Positions 1 through 12,618 of a stretch of DNA of 64,000 nucleotides are shown in pieces. The DNA is from Ctena decussata (Eukaryota; Mollusca; Bivalvia; Lucinida; Lucinidae). The notes beneath the pieces were generated by a model. That model was given only the letters and a program-made list of their open reading frames with translations. It did not search any database and had not been told where the DNA came from. Location of the stretch: positions 24,608,503 through 24,672,502 of the forward strand of contig OZ022511.1 in assembly GCA_963989385.1 (NCBI GenBank). The letters run 5' to 3'. The position numbers were made by a program, and so were the translations under genes. How positions within the stretch are numbered: the stretch's first letter is position 1; each line of letters begins with the position of its first letter.

Positions 1-149
1 TCCCCCCCCTCCCCCCCCACACACACTTCTCTTGATCCATGAAGCACAATACATCTGCCCAAGGAAAACAATAAAACATGTTCCACTGTGTGTGACAGAA
101 GTCTGCCTTCGTGAACCTTGTTATGCTACAAGTGCCAGTACCTTAAACA

Positions 150-225
150 AGGCGCCATCTTACTTGGGGCATTAGACGGGGGCATCCGTGTCCTATGGAC
201 ACATTTCTAGCTTCTTTTTTTTTTG
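150..225 (+). mobile_element. truncated end of a pearl-like element (family B)
   Basis: This short stretch resembles the right end of the full-length copy at 3840-5142: a GGGGCAT motif, then a short GTGTC..GACAC hairpin and a TTCTAG-T-rich tail. No tandem core lies to its left, so only the terminus is present. The first 30 bases of the window are C-rich and CA low-complexity sequence. Confidence 0.45.
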
Positions 226-826
226 ACTGGATTACATCATTCGTGCATTACCATTAGTTAGTGTATAAACCATTATGAATTTGGACAAGAACATTTCTGT
301 TAACCCTTTGTTGACTAGTGGACTTGTTCATCCTTATCATTTGAATGAGTCCATTTCAAGCTTTAGAGTTTTTGATTAATGCTTTCATTGTAATTTGAAT
401 AGAAATTCCTGTAAGAAAACACTGTAGACCCCAACCAGACGCTGCATTCTGCGGCGGCTGAACTGAAACTGCACTGGTAGCATATTACCCCAAACGGGTT
501 TTCAGTCTAAAAGGGGTTAAAGGCCAGTCTGTTGTAAGACCTACATTAATAGCTGAGGGCGTGGTTATGAAACTGTGAATGTATTCCGCTCAGCTAACAG
601 TCAGATCATCTCAGCATGTATTTACAAAGATGGTACGCATATGTTGAAATCAGCTGACCAGGCATGCCATTCAAATTACCCCTATGTGCTTTTCCATCTA
701 GTGTTTGTTGTAGTCCTTTGATTGGAATCAATTTTAGGTGACATTTTAAACTAATGTCATCTTTTATTGAAGCTTTGAACATTCCAAAGATAAAATTATT
801 TAATAACAGCACTTTGGTGGCAGTTT
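226..826. other. no recognisable feature
   Basis: AT-rich unique-looking sequence. I see no splice-bounded coding potential, RNA gene or repeat structure here. Confidence 0.5.
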
Positions 827-1877
827 TTATACGCCCGTTTTGAAAAAACGGACGTATTATGGCATGGCGCTGTCCGTCCCTCCGTCCGTCCGTCAACATT
901 CTTGTGCACACCATATCTCAGTAACGGTTTGAGACATCTTCATGAAATTTTGAAGGCATATATATTAGGATAGGGCAAAGTGTTGCATACAGTAATGGTT
1001 GCTCTCCCTTTCTTAGTTTCCAAGTTATGTCCCTTCGATTATTTTTTTAACCTACTAGTCTTGTGCGTGCCATAACTAGATAATTGTTAGGGATATCTTG
1101 ATGAAACTTCATGGCAATGTGTATGAGGATCTGACGATGTGTCACGTATAACAATGGTTGCTCTCCCTTTCTTTGTTTTGGAGTTGCATCCCTTTGATAA
1201 GATTTATAGGCTATTTTTGTGTATACTAATCTTGTGCATTCAATAACTAAGTAACCGTTTGGAATATCTTGATGAAACTTTATAGCAATGTTCATGATCA
1301 GAAGATGGTGTGTCACATATAAGAATGGTTGTTCTCCCTTATTTAATTTTGGAGTAACCCCCTTTGATTAGTTTTTAAGGCTAACCCCATTCCCCCATTC
1401 ACTCCATAAATCCTTAACCCTTTGAAATATTTTACTGAAACTTTGTAGGAATATGTATCATGAGCATGAACTACAACTCTGGCTTACTTACTTCTTTAAT
1501 TATCTGCCCTTGCTTCAATTTACGTTTTACTCTGTAACTACTTAACAGTTGAAATATTTTAACAAAACTTTACGGTGATGTGTATATTGTCAAGGGAATA
1601 TATTATGACCATATATTATGAATTATCTCCCTTGTTTGACTTTGGCATTTCTCAACTTCTGAGCTGCCCTAACATGGAAGCTGGTTTTTGGTATACTAAT
1701 AGTATTCATGTGGTAGATTTTTAATAACATAGAAGTCATTAATTACGGAGTTGTTTCCTCTGTTTGTCTGCCTGTCCATCCTTCTATATAAAATCTATAA
1801 ACAATTTTGTTCATTCTGTTACTCCTTCATGACACTGAAACGGGCGTATTATGCGCCCTTGCGAAGCTCCTGTTTTT
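827..1877 (+). mobile_element. pearl-like repeat element, family A
   Basis: It starts with ATACGCCCGTTTTG, whose GCCCGTTTTGAAAAAACGG forms a small stem, followed by a CCGTCC microsatellite. The core is about 165-bp units repeated imperfectly; the phrase 'AATGGTTGCTCTCCCT' recurs near 992, 1153 and 1325. It ends in GGGCGTATTATGCGCCC and GCGAAGCTCCTGTTTTT. Terminal hairpin, GGAC-type microsatellite and tandem core match the non-autonomous pearl/Helitron architecture of bivalves. No transposase or Rep/helicase frame is present. The same family in reverse orientation forms the outer shell of the nest at 26898-33963, which confirms both ends. Confidence 0.75.
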
Positions 1878-2480
1878 AAATGTATTCGGGTGGATTTGAT
1901 CCAGGAACCTTGCCAAAAAGGTAAAAAATGAACCTTTTTTCATATCTGGAAAACACTGAATTGAATGATAAAAGCTTAATGGGCAATTATTTCTACCTTT
2001 CTCAATCTAAATCTTTCTTTTTCAAAAGGTACCTTCCTTTGCAGAGACAAAATTCGAAGAAGGAAGTTTCCTTTCGCACCGCATCACCCCGCAGTGAAAC
2101 TGAAAATTACAGTTGGGTCTATACTTTATTTGATAAGAGTTACAGTTGTTGATTGTGGTTAAAATTGTACTTCAAATGTTCAGTTGTACAAACATCTCCT
2201 ATTCACAAGTGAAACGAAGTTCCAAATGCATTCAAAACATTAGAACTCCTCTGGTTTTGCCAAATTACTCTATCTTTGCGTCAGTTTAGCAGCTGGTTTT
2301 CTGAGTCTTACCTATCTATATTCATGTGGCGATTCTGTCATGATTGACCTCAAACATATACAGCATATAGGTAAATGGAACAGAGAAACATCAGAATGTT
2401 CGTTTTTGCATCAAATGTTTCCAACAAAGAGGTGTTTTATAGGAGAAAGCATTTGCCAGTTATTGATCTTCCATAGCTAA
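1878..2480. other. no recognisable feature
   Basis: Unique-looking AT-rich sequence. A 74-codon open frame at 1928-2152 has no recognisable domain and no splice context, so I do not call it. Confidence 0.4.
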
Positions 2481-3240
2481 TACTTGTTTTTCAATTTGCT
2501 ACTCTATGTTGTGAAGAAAGCCATGATTTTGTTTGATCTGTCCCCTTTTTGTCCCCTTTTTGGACCATTTGTTATCTCAGAACCATACTTTGTATCTGTT
2601 AATTTACAATTAATGCGTTTCTAAACAGTTTAAATTAATAATGTATTTTGTTGCAGTATGAAGAATATTTAAGATTTTGGGGGGTTGGGGGGACAAATTA
2701 GGAGATTTTACCCTTTTTGGCCCCTTAAGGAACTATAAATACTGTAACAGAGCACCCTATTGTCATTATTTATACCTGTTGACATTTGACTGACAGTTTC
2801 TTAGCCATTGTATTTGGATGCAGTGCTGTTTATGGTTGTTTTGTGAAGCAATTCAGGCATTTTCGTCCAATTTCTTCCCTTTCAACCCCTTTTGGGGGCC
2901 CCTAAATGCCCTGCAAATATTACTCAGGAGTAACCCATTACCATATTTTTTATCTGTTAACTTTAGGCTTATATTTTCACAACCTTGTTAAAAGAAAACA
3001 GTTATGACTTTGTAACTGCATGGAGAAAATTAATCATTTGGGGGGCAAATTAGCCTGTTAAAACCCCTTTTGGAGCCCCTTAAATAAATATTAAAAGAGT
3101 CTCAGTACTAGTCCTTGTAATGTGGATATTACTTAATATAAGTCTGATATTTTCACAACAACTATACATGTAATTAATACTGCATGTCATTGTTTATGGA
3201 AAAAATGTTTGATATTTTACGGGGTTTTGTTTTTTCATTC
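2481..3240. repeat. degenerate tandem repeat, unit about 178 bp
   Basis: About four diverged units can be aligned by eye through the recurring 'ATCTGTTAA' phrase and the 'CCCCTTTTTGG' phrase, near 2566, 2740, 2925 and 3098. The structure resembles the core of the other pearl-like elements, but I could not define ends. Confidence 0.5.
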
Positions 3241-3839
3241 TTTTATATAGAGTACTGATTGTTTCCATGGTTACGGTCAGAAGGAAGTAACTTCCCAAAC
3301 ATGTTTCTTCAGTTCATAATAGGCGAGACCCTCCTTTAGTATTTAGTGATGTGTAGATATGTCAGACTGGCCGGACGAAATGACAGTATATGCTTAAAAA
3401 TGCCTTAAAATGGGGGTTTCGGAAACCTTGATACCCCACCCACCATTGGCAGCCAATAGAAGTGCTAAAAAAATTATAAAACTAATATATTTGTTTTTCC
3501 TTACATTGATACTGACCTATACTTCTTCAACAAATTAATGTTTAGATGAAATATAGGTTCATTTAGCCTATATAAAAGTGCAAAAAGTGCAATTTTTCAT
3601 TTATTTTTTGACAATTTTTGAGCCAAAAACTTTGGAGGCCGTTACCATGGCAACGGGCATGCAGCAGACGGAACTAAGTATGAATCATATGGTTTTGAGT
3701 GACAACACACAAACTGAGAAAGTTTCATCAAGATCCATGACTATGCGTGCCGAACTTTGGTTGGTGGTTACAGAGAATTGCTATTAAAATCTTCTCTCCT
3801 CTCACTTCGCTTTTCATTTGCAATTTCTTTCTTCCCCTT
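3241..3839. other. no gene recognised
   Basis: Mostly AT-rich. A short segment near 3640-3680 contains GTTACCATGGCAACGGGCATG, an imperfect palindrome of the kind found at repeat borders. The 69-codon frame at 3578-3787 is not supported as a gene. Confidence 0.4.
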
Positions 3840-5142
3840 TTTTATGCCCCGTGACTATAGTCAGGGGGCATTAAGATTTGCCCCTGTCTGTCCGTCTGTC
3901 CGTCCGTCTGTCTGTTCATCACGCTTTATGGTATAGAGTTTGTGTAATCAACTACTCCCACAGTTTTCAATGGATCTTTTTCAAACTTTGCATACATGTT
4001 GGGGACATATTGAAGATGTGCATGTGGATTTTTGTTGGACCTAAAAATTAATTTTGACAGAATTATGGCCTTTTGAACTTAGTCATTTTAGGCAAATTTT
4101 TGCATTGTAGGGTATAGAGTTTGTGTAATCAACTTCTCCCACAGTTTTTAATGGATCTTTTTCAAACCTTGCATACATGTTGTGGACATATTGAAGATGT
4201 GCATGTGGATTTTTGTTGGACCTAGAATTAATTTTGACAGAATTATGTCCTTTTGAACTTAGTCATTTTGGGCAATTTTTTGCATTTTAGGCAAATTTTT
4301 GCATTGTAGGGTATAGAGTTTGTGTAATCAACTTCTCCCACAGTTTTCAATGGATCTTTTTCAAACCTTGCATACATGTTGTGAACATATTGAAGATGTG
4401 CATGTGGATTTTTGTTGGACCTAGAATTAATTTTGACAGGACTACGTTCTTTTGAACTTAGTCATTTTAGGCAAATTATTGCATTGTAGGGTATAGAGTT
4501 TGTGTAATCAACTTCTCCCACAGTTTTCAATGGATCTTTTTTAAACCTTGCATACATGTTGGGGACGTATTGAAGATGTGTATGTAGAATTTTCTTGGAC
4601 CAAAAATTAATTTTGACAGAATTACGGCCTTTTGAACTTAGTCATTTTAGGCAAATGTTTGCATTGTAGGGTTTAGAGTTTGTGTAATCAACTCCTCTCA
4701 CAGTTTTCAATGGATCTTTTTCAAACTTTGCATACATGCTGTGAATGTATTGAAGATGTGCATGTGGGTTTTTGTTGGGCCTAGAATTAATTTTGACAGA
4801 GTTATGGCCTTTTGAACTTAGTCATTTTAGGGAAATTTTGCATTGTAGGATATGGATTTTGTGTTGTCAACTTGCTCCACAGTTTTCAATGGATCTTTTT
4901 CAAACCTTGTCTATATATTGTGGACATATTTGAAGATATGCATGAGGCATATTGATAGGTCTAGAATTAATTTTGACAGATTCACAGCCTTTTTAACTTA
5001 GTCATTTTGGGCAATTTTTTACATGGTAGGTTATGTTTTCAATGGATTCTTTGTAGGTGCTTTACGGATATACATATCATGTGACAGGCGCTGCACGGGG
5101 CATCATTAGTGTCTTACAGACACAGTTTTCTAGTTTTTCTTT
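3840..5142 (+). mobile_element. pearl-like element, family B, six tandem core units
   Basis: The left end carries ATGCCCCGTGAC and a CCGTCTGTCCGTC microsatellite; the right end carries GCACGGGGCATCAT, complementary to the left end, then a GTGTCTTACAGACAC hairpin and TTCTAG. Between them about six units of 180-200 bp repeat in direct orientation, each opening with 'GGTATAGAGTTTGTGTAATC' (the last is diverged). Sequence between the ends is non-coding. It is a non-autonomous element by structure; Helitron-type mobilisation is an inference from resemblance to oyster pearl elements. Confidence 0.75.
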
Positions 5143-5154
5143 TTTTCATAAATT

Positions 5155-5178
5155 GTTGTTGTTGTTGTTGTTGTTGTT
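5155..5178. repeat. (GTT)n microsatellite
   Basis: Eight consecutive GTT/TTG trinucleotides just after family B. Confidence 0.9.
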
Positions 5179-5876
5179 CACAATTCATTATGCAACCCGT
5201 TTGCAATTAAAACATGGCGGGTGTTAATTTAAAATCTTGAAGAGTTCTTTCATGAGCAGAGAACACATTCAAAAGAAGGACCATGGGTCATACCTCGAAG
5301 TTTCGGCTACACTAGCCTCATCAATGACCCTGACAAAATTTGGTGACGAAAGCCAGTGAAAACATACTGTTTTTTTCTTAATTTAAATAAGGTGGTCGAT
5401 TCAGTGACTAATTAGTATAAAAAGGGTTCAAATGATTAAAAAGCAATGATCTAGAACAAGAGTCTAGACCAATCAAAAATGTCTGATTTCTCAGAATACG
5501 TTGGAAAAATCCCCGCTCGTTACTCCCCGCACGACCGACACTTTTTTATATGCCACAGTGAACCATTAAAAGATCTAGATGGGCACTAGTCAAGAACGGT
5601 CATAGAACTCTTTTAGTCCAAAGGTATCAATGGTTTTAAATTATTTGATACCTGTAGCTTTTTGTGTGTTGAGAAACTCAAGATAAATAAGTGATTCTTT
5701 AACTTTTAACTAAAAGGAAGCCCATTTTGCATGCACGTTGTTTCTATTCATTTCTTAGGCTCCAGATAAAAAGCGGTACCAGGGATAATTTTTCTCATTT
5801 CTCCATAAAACTATATGCTGTGACCCTTCATAACAACCGTATTGCCAGGACGGTTCAAGATGGTCACAAAATAATT

Positions 5877-6111
5877 GAGCCGCGACACGACAAAACCAAC
5901 AAAGTGGCATTGCGCCCAGCGAAGACTCAGATCAGCCTGGGCATCCGCCCAGTCTGATCAGAGTCTTAGCTGTGCGCTTAAATAATAGCTAAGGGTCTAA
6001 GCTAGCTCCTTGCGGACATCGAAGACTCTGGTCAGACTGGGTGGATGCCAGCTGATCTGAGTCTGCACTGCGCCCAATGCAACATTGTTGGTTTTCTCGT
6101 GTCGAGGCTCA
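5877..6111. mobile_element. MITE-1 copy (GAGCCGCGACACG terminal repeats)
   Basis: A ~235-bp element that is close to one large palindrome. It opens GAGCCGCGACACGACAAAAC and closes with the complement, GTTTTCTCGTGTCGAGGCTC. Sub-terminal arms also pair (GACTCAGATCAGCCTGGGCA against the complementary region near 6055). The centre is an unpaired GCTAAGGGTCTAAGCTAGCT-like segment. No coding capacity. Seven copies of this family lie in the window. Confidence 0.9.
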
Positions 6112-6194
6112 TATGATTTCGACGAGAGATAAGAAAAAAAAATCCTCAAAACCTCACCTTCTCTGGACTCTGATTTACATACATAGCATTTCTC

Positions 6195-6275
6195 CAGAGA
6201 TGGATGGATGGATGACTTTCAATTTTACGTGCTTTTAACAGTATTCAGTGATATCAGGACGATAATTGGTAATAA
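6195..6275 (-). mobile_element. fragment of tRNA-derived SINE, 3' part
   Basis: GGATGGATGGATGACTTTCAATTTTA matches the 3' end (reverse strand) of the SINE-like copies at 47420-47596 and 20651-20850, followed by the GATATCAGGACGAT segment. The tRNA-like head is missing. Confidence 0.55.
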
Positions 6276-6299
6276 TGCAATGGAATCCGATTTCTACAG

Positions 6300-7422
6300 A
6301 GCATTGTGCAGCTATTGACACTCTGTCATAATGGATATGCAAATTGCAGGTATCAATATTTCACTGTTAGAAACATTTAAAACAAATCAAGTTTCAATAG
6401 AATAAGACACTCTTTGTATGGTTTAAATTCCTTCGTCAATTAAACTAATATTTATTTGATAAAATAGCAGGATATGCAAACAAGCGTGCTATGCTTATGC
6501 AAGTTATCTGGAAAGCAGTTGATACCAGCAGTTGGTTGGTCAGAAAAGCGGGTAGTTCCTTTTTATTATTTTTTTCTAGGCGTAGAAGTTAAGAAAAACA
6601 GAAGTCGTGTATAGTTTCTAAGCCTAGAAGTTCTATTATAGAGTTAGTCTAACTAGTAGTTAATGAGTCCCATTGAATTCAGAAATCGACGTTACGAGTT
6701 GTTACGTCAATATTGACAGGACTACTTTCATGGTTCCCCTCTTCATATAAAAGTAGGTAGACTTGGAACCAAGTTTTATTCTGGCCTGTTTACATCGCGG
6801 AATGATTATGTACAAGGTAGTTAGGTATTTTGTCTGGTATATAAAAAGTTTAAGACCTGAGTATCTCCATTTAATGCATATATTTATATAAAAGACGATA
6901 AGAGATATTTTAGACTCATATGCACAGTGGAAGAAAAGTAAACGACGATTATGTGAGCGTATGTGTATGCCGATATTGGAAGAGTACTTCGGTCGAAATC
7001 GATGAAGTATCTCCGTATTTTCTTAGTGAACATCGTTACGAGAATTGAACAACAACGTTATCTCCATATTCAATCGACCTTGATAATGCTAAATTATTAA
7101 TGATCAAAAATAATAATTCAGTCCATTAATCGTTGAATTTTGAGTTCGCATAACAAAATTTAAGCCGTGACCTAGATATTCGAGACATCACCGTATCAAA
7201 ACAAAAGAACGAATCTGAATACAAAATCCGATTGTACACTCGTAATTCTCACTGGCTTTAACAACTATGTTTAGTTCGTGAATTTATTGAAATTCAAACA
7301 GATTTCTCAGCCTAAAAAAACGAAACCCAAGGATTTGTCAATGTAAGCGGAAGTAAATGTCACCAATACTGCGGTTTGAGCTGAGTCCTCGAGGATAAAT
7401 CCAGACAGACTCAATTATATTA
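6300..7422. other. no recognisable feature
   Basis: About 1.1 kb of AT-rich sequence without clear repeats or coding signal. It may be unique intergenic DNA. Confidence 0.45.
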
Positions 7423-9546
7423 TTTTTAGCTCACCTGAGCCGAAGGCTCCGGGGGAGCTTATAGGATAGGCAGGCTCCGGCGTCCGTCGTCGGCGTCCGT
7501 CGTCCGTCGTCCGTCCACAATTTCAAACGACTTCTCCTCTGAAACCGCTGGGCCAATTGTAACCAAATTTCATATGTAGCCTCCTGAGGACTTAGGAACG
7601 AAAAGTTGTTCAAACGGTCCTGGTCACATGACCAACATGGCCGCCATGCCCATATATGGTAAAAACCTAAAAAAATCTTCTTCTTCAGAACCAATAGGCT
7701 GATGGCCTTGAAACTTGGTATGTAGCATTGGGTGTGCAAGTACTACCTAGATTGTTCAAATTATGACCTTGGGTTGACCTTGACCTTTTTTACGGCAAGG
7801 TCAAATTTGCTTCCTTGTGCTTTTATATGGCAAAACGCAAGAACATAAGATATCTTGGAAACTGTTGAAGATTTTGGGCTAAAAATTGGTATCTACATCC
7901 ATCTTAATGAGTGCATGAAGATTTATGAGTACAAAAGGTCAAGATCATTCTTTTACCTTTGACCCAGAACTCTCATATTTTGACAATTTCAAACAATCTC
8001 CTCAAAAGCCACTGGGCCAATTGGAACCAAATTTCATATAGAGCCTCCAGGGGTTGAGGGAACGAAAAAATTTTCATACGGTCTAGGTCACATTGCCAAT
8101 ATGGCCGCCACACCCATATATGGTAAAAACCTTCAAAAATCTTCTGCTCCAGAACCGATTGACCGATGGCATTGAAACTAGGTATGTAGCATTGGGTACT
8201 CGAGTACTATCCAGATTGTTCAAATTATGACCTTGGTTTGACCTTGACCTTTTTTACGGCAAGGTCAAATATGGGAAAATGCTAGAACATAAGAATTCAT
8301 GGAAAGTTTTGAAGATTAAGGCCTAAAAATTGGTATATACAGTCACCTTAAAGAGTACATGAAAGTTTGTGAGTACAAGAGGTCAAGGTCATTCTTTGAC
8401 CTTTGACCCAGAACTTTCATATTTTGACAATTTCAAACAATCTCCTCAAAAACCACTGGGCCAATTTTAACTTAATATTTTCATATATTTTCATATGCAG
8501 AGGTTGAGGGAATGAAAATTTGTTCAAACGGTCCAGGTCACATGACCAACATGGCCACTATGCCCATGTATGGTAAAACCCTATAAAAATCTTCTTCTCC
8601 AGAACTAATTGACCGATGCCCTTGAAACTTGATATGTAGCATTGGGTACTCCAGTATTATCAAGATTTTACAGAATGATGTCCTTGGGTTGACCTTGACC
8701 ATTTTACGGCAAGGTCAAATGTGGGAAAATGCTAGAAAAATAAGATTTCATTGGAAGTTTTGAAGATGTTTGCCTAAAAATTGGTATATACAGTAAAACC
8801 TGTCTTAGTGGCTATCTCTATTAAGCAAGCAACCTGTATTTAAGCAAGCATGTAGTCAGTTCCCGAAACATGCAAATACATTGAAATGTACCTGTATTAA
8901 GCAAGCACCTGTCTTAATTATCTTGTTAATCCCTTAGGTGCTTGCTTAATACAGGTTGGACTGTACCATCGTTTTAATGAGGTCATAAAGAATTATGAGT
9001 ACAAGAGGTTGGTCATTCTTTGACCTTTGATCCAGATCTCTCATATTTTGACATTTTCAGATATTTCCTTAAAAGCCAAAAGGCCAATTGTAAACACATT
9101 TCATATAGAGCTTGAGGGGTTGATTGAACAAAAATTTGTTCCAACGGTCCAGGTCACATGACCAACATGGCCGCCATACCCATTTATGCTATAAACCTTT
9201 TAATATTTTTCTTCTCCAGAACCAATACACCTATGGCCTTGAAACTTGGTAAGTAGCATGGAGTACTAGAGTACTACCAAGACTGTTCAAATGATGACCT
9301 TGGGTTTACCTTGACCTTTTTATGGGAAAATGCCAGAACATAAGATTTCATGGAAAGTTATGAAGATTTTGGCCTAAAAATGGTTTATATGGTTGTCTTA
9401 ATGAGTACATGAAGATTTATGAGTACAAGAGGTCATGGTCATTCTTTGACTTTTGACCCAAGACTCATATTTTGACAGTTGCAGAAAAACCCACTTTGCC
9501 AATTGTTCAGGTGAGCGATTCAGGGCCTCATGGCCCTCTTGTTTTC
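7423..9546 (+). mobile_element. pearl-like element, family C, full-length
   Basis: The left end is TTTTTAGCTCACCTGAGCCGAAGGCTCC with a CCGTCGTCCGTC microsatellite. The right end is CAGGTGAGCGATTCAGGGCCTCATGGCCCTCTTGTTTTCT, with GGGCC..GGCCC forming a terminal hairpin. The core is about four units of ~455 bp, recognisable by 'ATGGCCGCCATGCCCATATA' near 7637 and its diverged partners, and by TTGACCTTGACCTTTTT. The units carry short open frames on the - strand that are repeat by-products. A small MITE interrupts the third unit at 8791-8963. Confidence 0.8.
8791..8963. mobile_element. 173-bp MITE, pogo/Tc-like, nested in family C
   Basis: Terminal inverted repeats CAGTAAAACCTGT and ACAGGTTGGACTG (one or two mismatches) are flanked by TA on both sides (8789-8790 and 8964-8965). 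Removing the element rejoins the family C unit as it reads elsewhere ('AAATTGGTATA' continuing into the next phrase). Inside, AAGCAAGCACCTGT recurs in both orientations. TA duplication and short size fit the Tc1/mariner/pogo group; the transposase source is unknown. Confidence 0.8.
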
Positions 9547-9639
9547 TTTTGTTTAATATAGTATTAGAAATGTATACAGGATGGGGAACAAGGTAGTGAT
9601 GAACACCCATTGATAAAGGTCTCATCTAGCCAAACTAGC

Positions 9640-10655
9640 TACACTTTTGACCCTGATGTCGAAAGAGTTGTTTTGAGGTATATTGGTGAGTTCAGAGACA
9701 GACTCACTTAACACCGGCATAACACCTATGTAATCCGGTCTGATTCCTAACTGCTTAGATATGCATCCTGCACTGCCTAGAAACTTATCGATGAATACCG
9801 GTCTGCTCAGACACACTCACCGCACTACCTAGAAACATGTCAAGGAACACCGGTCTGATTCCTTATCTTACCTGCTTTGACACACTCACTGCATTACCTA
9901 GAACTATTTGGATGAACACTTGTCTGAAACCTATCTTCTCAGACACACTGACCCCACTACTTAGAAACATACTGATGAACACCGGTCTAATACCTTCACC
10001 GTCCTACCTTAAACATGTTGGTGAACATTGGTCTGTTTCCTACCTGCTTAGACAAATTCACCGTTTTACTTAGAACATGTTGATGAACACCAGTCATCGA
10101 AATGTTTCTAGGTAGTGCAGTAAATTGTCTAAAGAGGGTAAAATCAGACTGGTGTTCATTGAAACGTTTCTAGGTAATGCAGTGATTATGTATAAGCAGG
10201 TAGGTATCAGACCGGTGTTCATCGACATGTTTCTAGGTAGTGGTATGATTGTGTGCGAGCATGTCAGGATCAGATTCCTATCTGCTTTGACAAACTCAGT
10301 GCACTACCTAGAAACATGTTGATGAACATCAGTCATCGGCATGTTTCTAAGTAGTGTAGTGAATTGTCTAAAGAGGTAAAATAAAGACTGGTGTTCATCG
10401 ACATTTTTCTTAGTAGTTAAGTGATCATGTCTAAGCAAGTAGGAATCAAACCGGTGTTCTTCGACTTGTTTCAAGCTAGCGGAGTGATTGTGTTGGAGCA
10501 GGTCGGTATCAGACAAGTGTTCTTCAAAATGTTTCAAGGAAGTGCGGTGGGTGTATCCGAGCAAGTACGTATCAGACATATATTAATTGACTGATTCCTA
10601 CCTGCTTTGACAAACTCAGTGTACTACCTGGAAACATATTGATGAACACCTAGGG
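9640..10655. repeat. ~70-bp satellite with four orientation switches
   Basis: The unit contains GAACACCGGTCTGATTCCT, a CCTGCTTAGACA-like stretch and ACCTAGAAACATGTTGATG. Units run forward to about 10098, reverse at 10098-10270, forward at 10272-10333, reverse at 10334-10580 and forward again at 10584-10655. More reverse units lie at about 12575-12618 and 13893-14285. The three-frame openness yields several short open frames on both strands that are not genes. Confidence 0.85.
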
Positions 10656-11520
10656 CAGGTATAGAGTTTAAAAAATGGGGAGCAACTTCTTGGGTGGGTA
10701 GCAAATTCCCTTATTAACTAATGGAGTGGGCAGTGGGGGATAAGAGATTGAGGGTAATCTGGAATGTCATTGTCCCATATTTTTGTGGCCCCCATGTGTA
10801 ATTGAGGTTGCCTAGGTTACATAGAGTTATGGTTTCAGAGAGGACCGTAGCTTTATTCTGATGGGAGGGAGGTAGGAGGGGTAAAAATTCCTTTTGGGGC
10901 CTAGAACTGTGGCATTTGTTTTAAGCCTTATCTTGGTTTAGTTGGTTCCAAAATATATTGCATAATTAAAGTTTTAAGGGTCTGTATGTTCATGGGAATT
11001 TGTTAGTGCTTCAATATCTTGGGAAATGGAGAATATTATTAGTGGACAAGGGGACTGTAGCCGATTTCTTATTGTGGATTGTTGGGAGGGGAAGGCAGTT
11101 TCTTTTGGCTGTTTCTAGGGAGCAATTTAGTTGAACCTTATAATGGTTTAGTTAGTTTCTAGGTATCTAAGCCTGAGTGTGATATTAAGGAGGTTGGATA
11201 CACATTGATTTTTGGGGAAATGGAGAATATTATTAATGGGCAAGAGGACCATAGCTTCTTTCTTATTGCGGGTTGTTGGAAGGAGAGGGCGGTTTCTTTT
11301 GGCTGTTTCTAGGGAGCAAATGTGTTGAACCTTATAAGGGTTCAGTTGGTTTACAGGTAACTAGGCCTGGGTGTGAGATTAAGGAGGTTGGATACACATT
11401 AATTTTAGCCCTTATTGTCAATAGACAAAAAGTTATTTATACGACGGTAGGGAAAGTCGGATTGTGGTCATACAGATAGGTTCTGGGGCTTTTACTGGAT
11501 TGGCAGTTTTGTCACGAGCA
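10656..11520. repeat. G-rich tandem repeat, unit about 193 bp
   Basis: Two clear direct units start near 11020 and 11212, sharing 'GAAATGGAGAATATTATTA', 'TTTCTTTTGGCTGTTTCTAG' and 'AAGGAGGTTGGATACACATT'. A diverged third lies upstream. With 11521-12575 it appears to interrupt the ~70-bp satellite, which resumes at about 12575. Confidence 0.6.
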
Positions 11521-11539
11521 TTGTAATTAGTAGGGGTTT

Positions 11540-11940
11540 AATATGGATCCAGCAATTTTGGGAACTAGGTTGGGTAGGTGATTTGCAATGAGGCTCGAAT
11601 TAAAGAAAATTTGGGGGATTTTTTCCTTATTGTATTGGAATCTATCAATATCCTGGTGATGATATTGGTTTTGTCCAGGTATTCGAAAAAAAGTAAAAAG
11701 TATGCAAAGACCAGGAACTGAAACAATCAAAATCCAAATCCAGCCCTCAAACCATAGTCGAAAACAACTAAGATTACAATAGTCAAGATACAGAGAACAT
11801 ATGGCCAACCGAGTGAGCAGCTTGTTCCCAAAAGGTGGCCACTCAGCAACCCAAACCGAACCAAAAATAATAATAACATACATAAGGTAAAACATCACAG
11901 AAACTCTGACACCAAAAACAGGCAACAAAGAACCACAACA
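11540..11940 (-). repeat. dispersed conserved core, copy 1
   Basis: On the - strand, a segment containing GCTGAGTGGCCACCTTTTGG and TCACTCGGTTGGCCATATG is shared with a second copy at 25090-25262 (partial identity visible through the AGCAGCT..TTCCCAAA..AGGTGGC..ACTCAGC motif). A 133-codon open frame (11527-11928) crosses it, but the shared region looks like a repeated nucleotide core rather than a gene: no splice borders or protein domain are visible. It may be a conserved SINE-type or other dispersed domain; I am not certain. Confidence 0.45.
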
Positions 11941-11999
11941 GAACTACCGCCTTGGAACGGTCAGTAATGAATTACTGGGGGGCTTAAAGACTGCCTACT

Positions 12000-12574
12000 G
12001 TATTGTATTTGGGTGTTCTTTTGGGGGAGACAGGAACAGTCTCAGGTCTATTGTGTGAAGATTGAAAGGTTCTGAACAGGACAAGATGCTGCAAGTTTGA
12101 AAAGAATTGATTTTTTTATATTTGTAAGGAGATCAAGCCATGGTATCCTCAAGAAGTGGGGATCTCTAACCCCCACTGCCTCTACGGCTATTAGGCTATG
12201 GGAAACCTTTACCTTTACCCTTTACCCAAGCCATTACATGTAGCTAAATTTAACTCACCAGATTACCCTTAGCTGAAGTCCATTTAAGTGGATTGGATAT
12301 ATTTCATTTTGCAAAAGAGTTAATAGAGATTTTACAATTGACAGTGATGTTTTATATATCATCTTAATTGTAGTTCTAAGCTAAAAAAAAAAGTATTGAA
12401 CCCCATGGGGCCTGAAGCTTTTTTGCTGTCTCTGAGCCATGGAGCCAATACTTTTTCTTATTGTCATCTGCCATGGGGCAAACACATTTTTTCTTCATCT
12501 CCAGCCATGGGGCACTTACTTTTCTTAAGCTGGATTATTCATTTGCACCGGCCCCATACCCCCAATAAATATTG
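12000..12574. other. unclassified, with short CCATGGGG repeats
   Basis: Three or four copies of a CCATGGGG/GCCATGGAG phrase occur at 12402-12510, spaced about 35-45 bp. The rest is unique-looking AT-rich DNA. No gene seen. Confidence 0.4.
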
Positions 12575-12618
12575 CCTGGTCTCTAAAGAGGTAAAATTCA
12601 GACCGGTGTACATCAACA

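Noticed and set aside
11527..11928. 133-codon - strand frame as a gene
   Set aside because: No domain or splice border; the conserved part is shared as nucleotide sequence with a second locus where the frame is not maintained.
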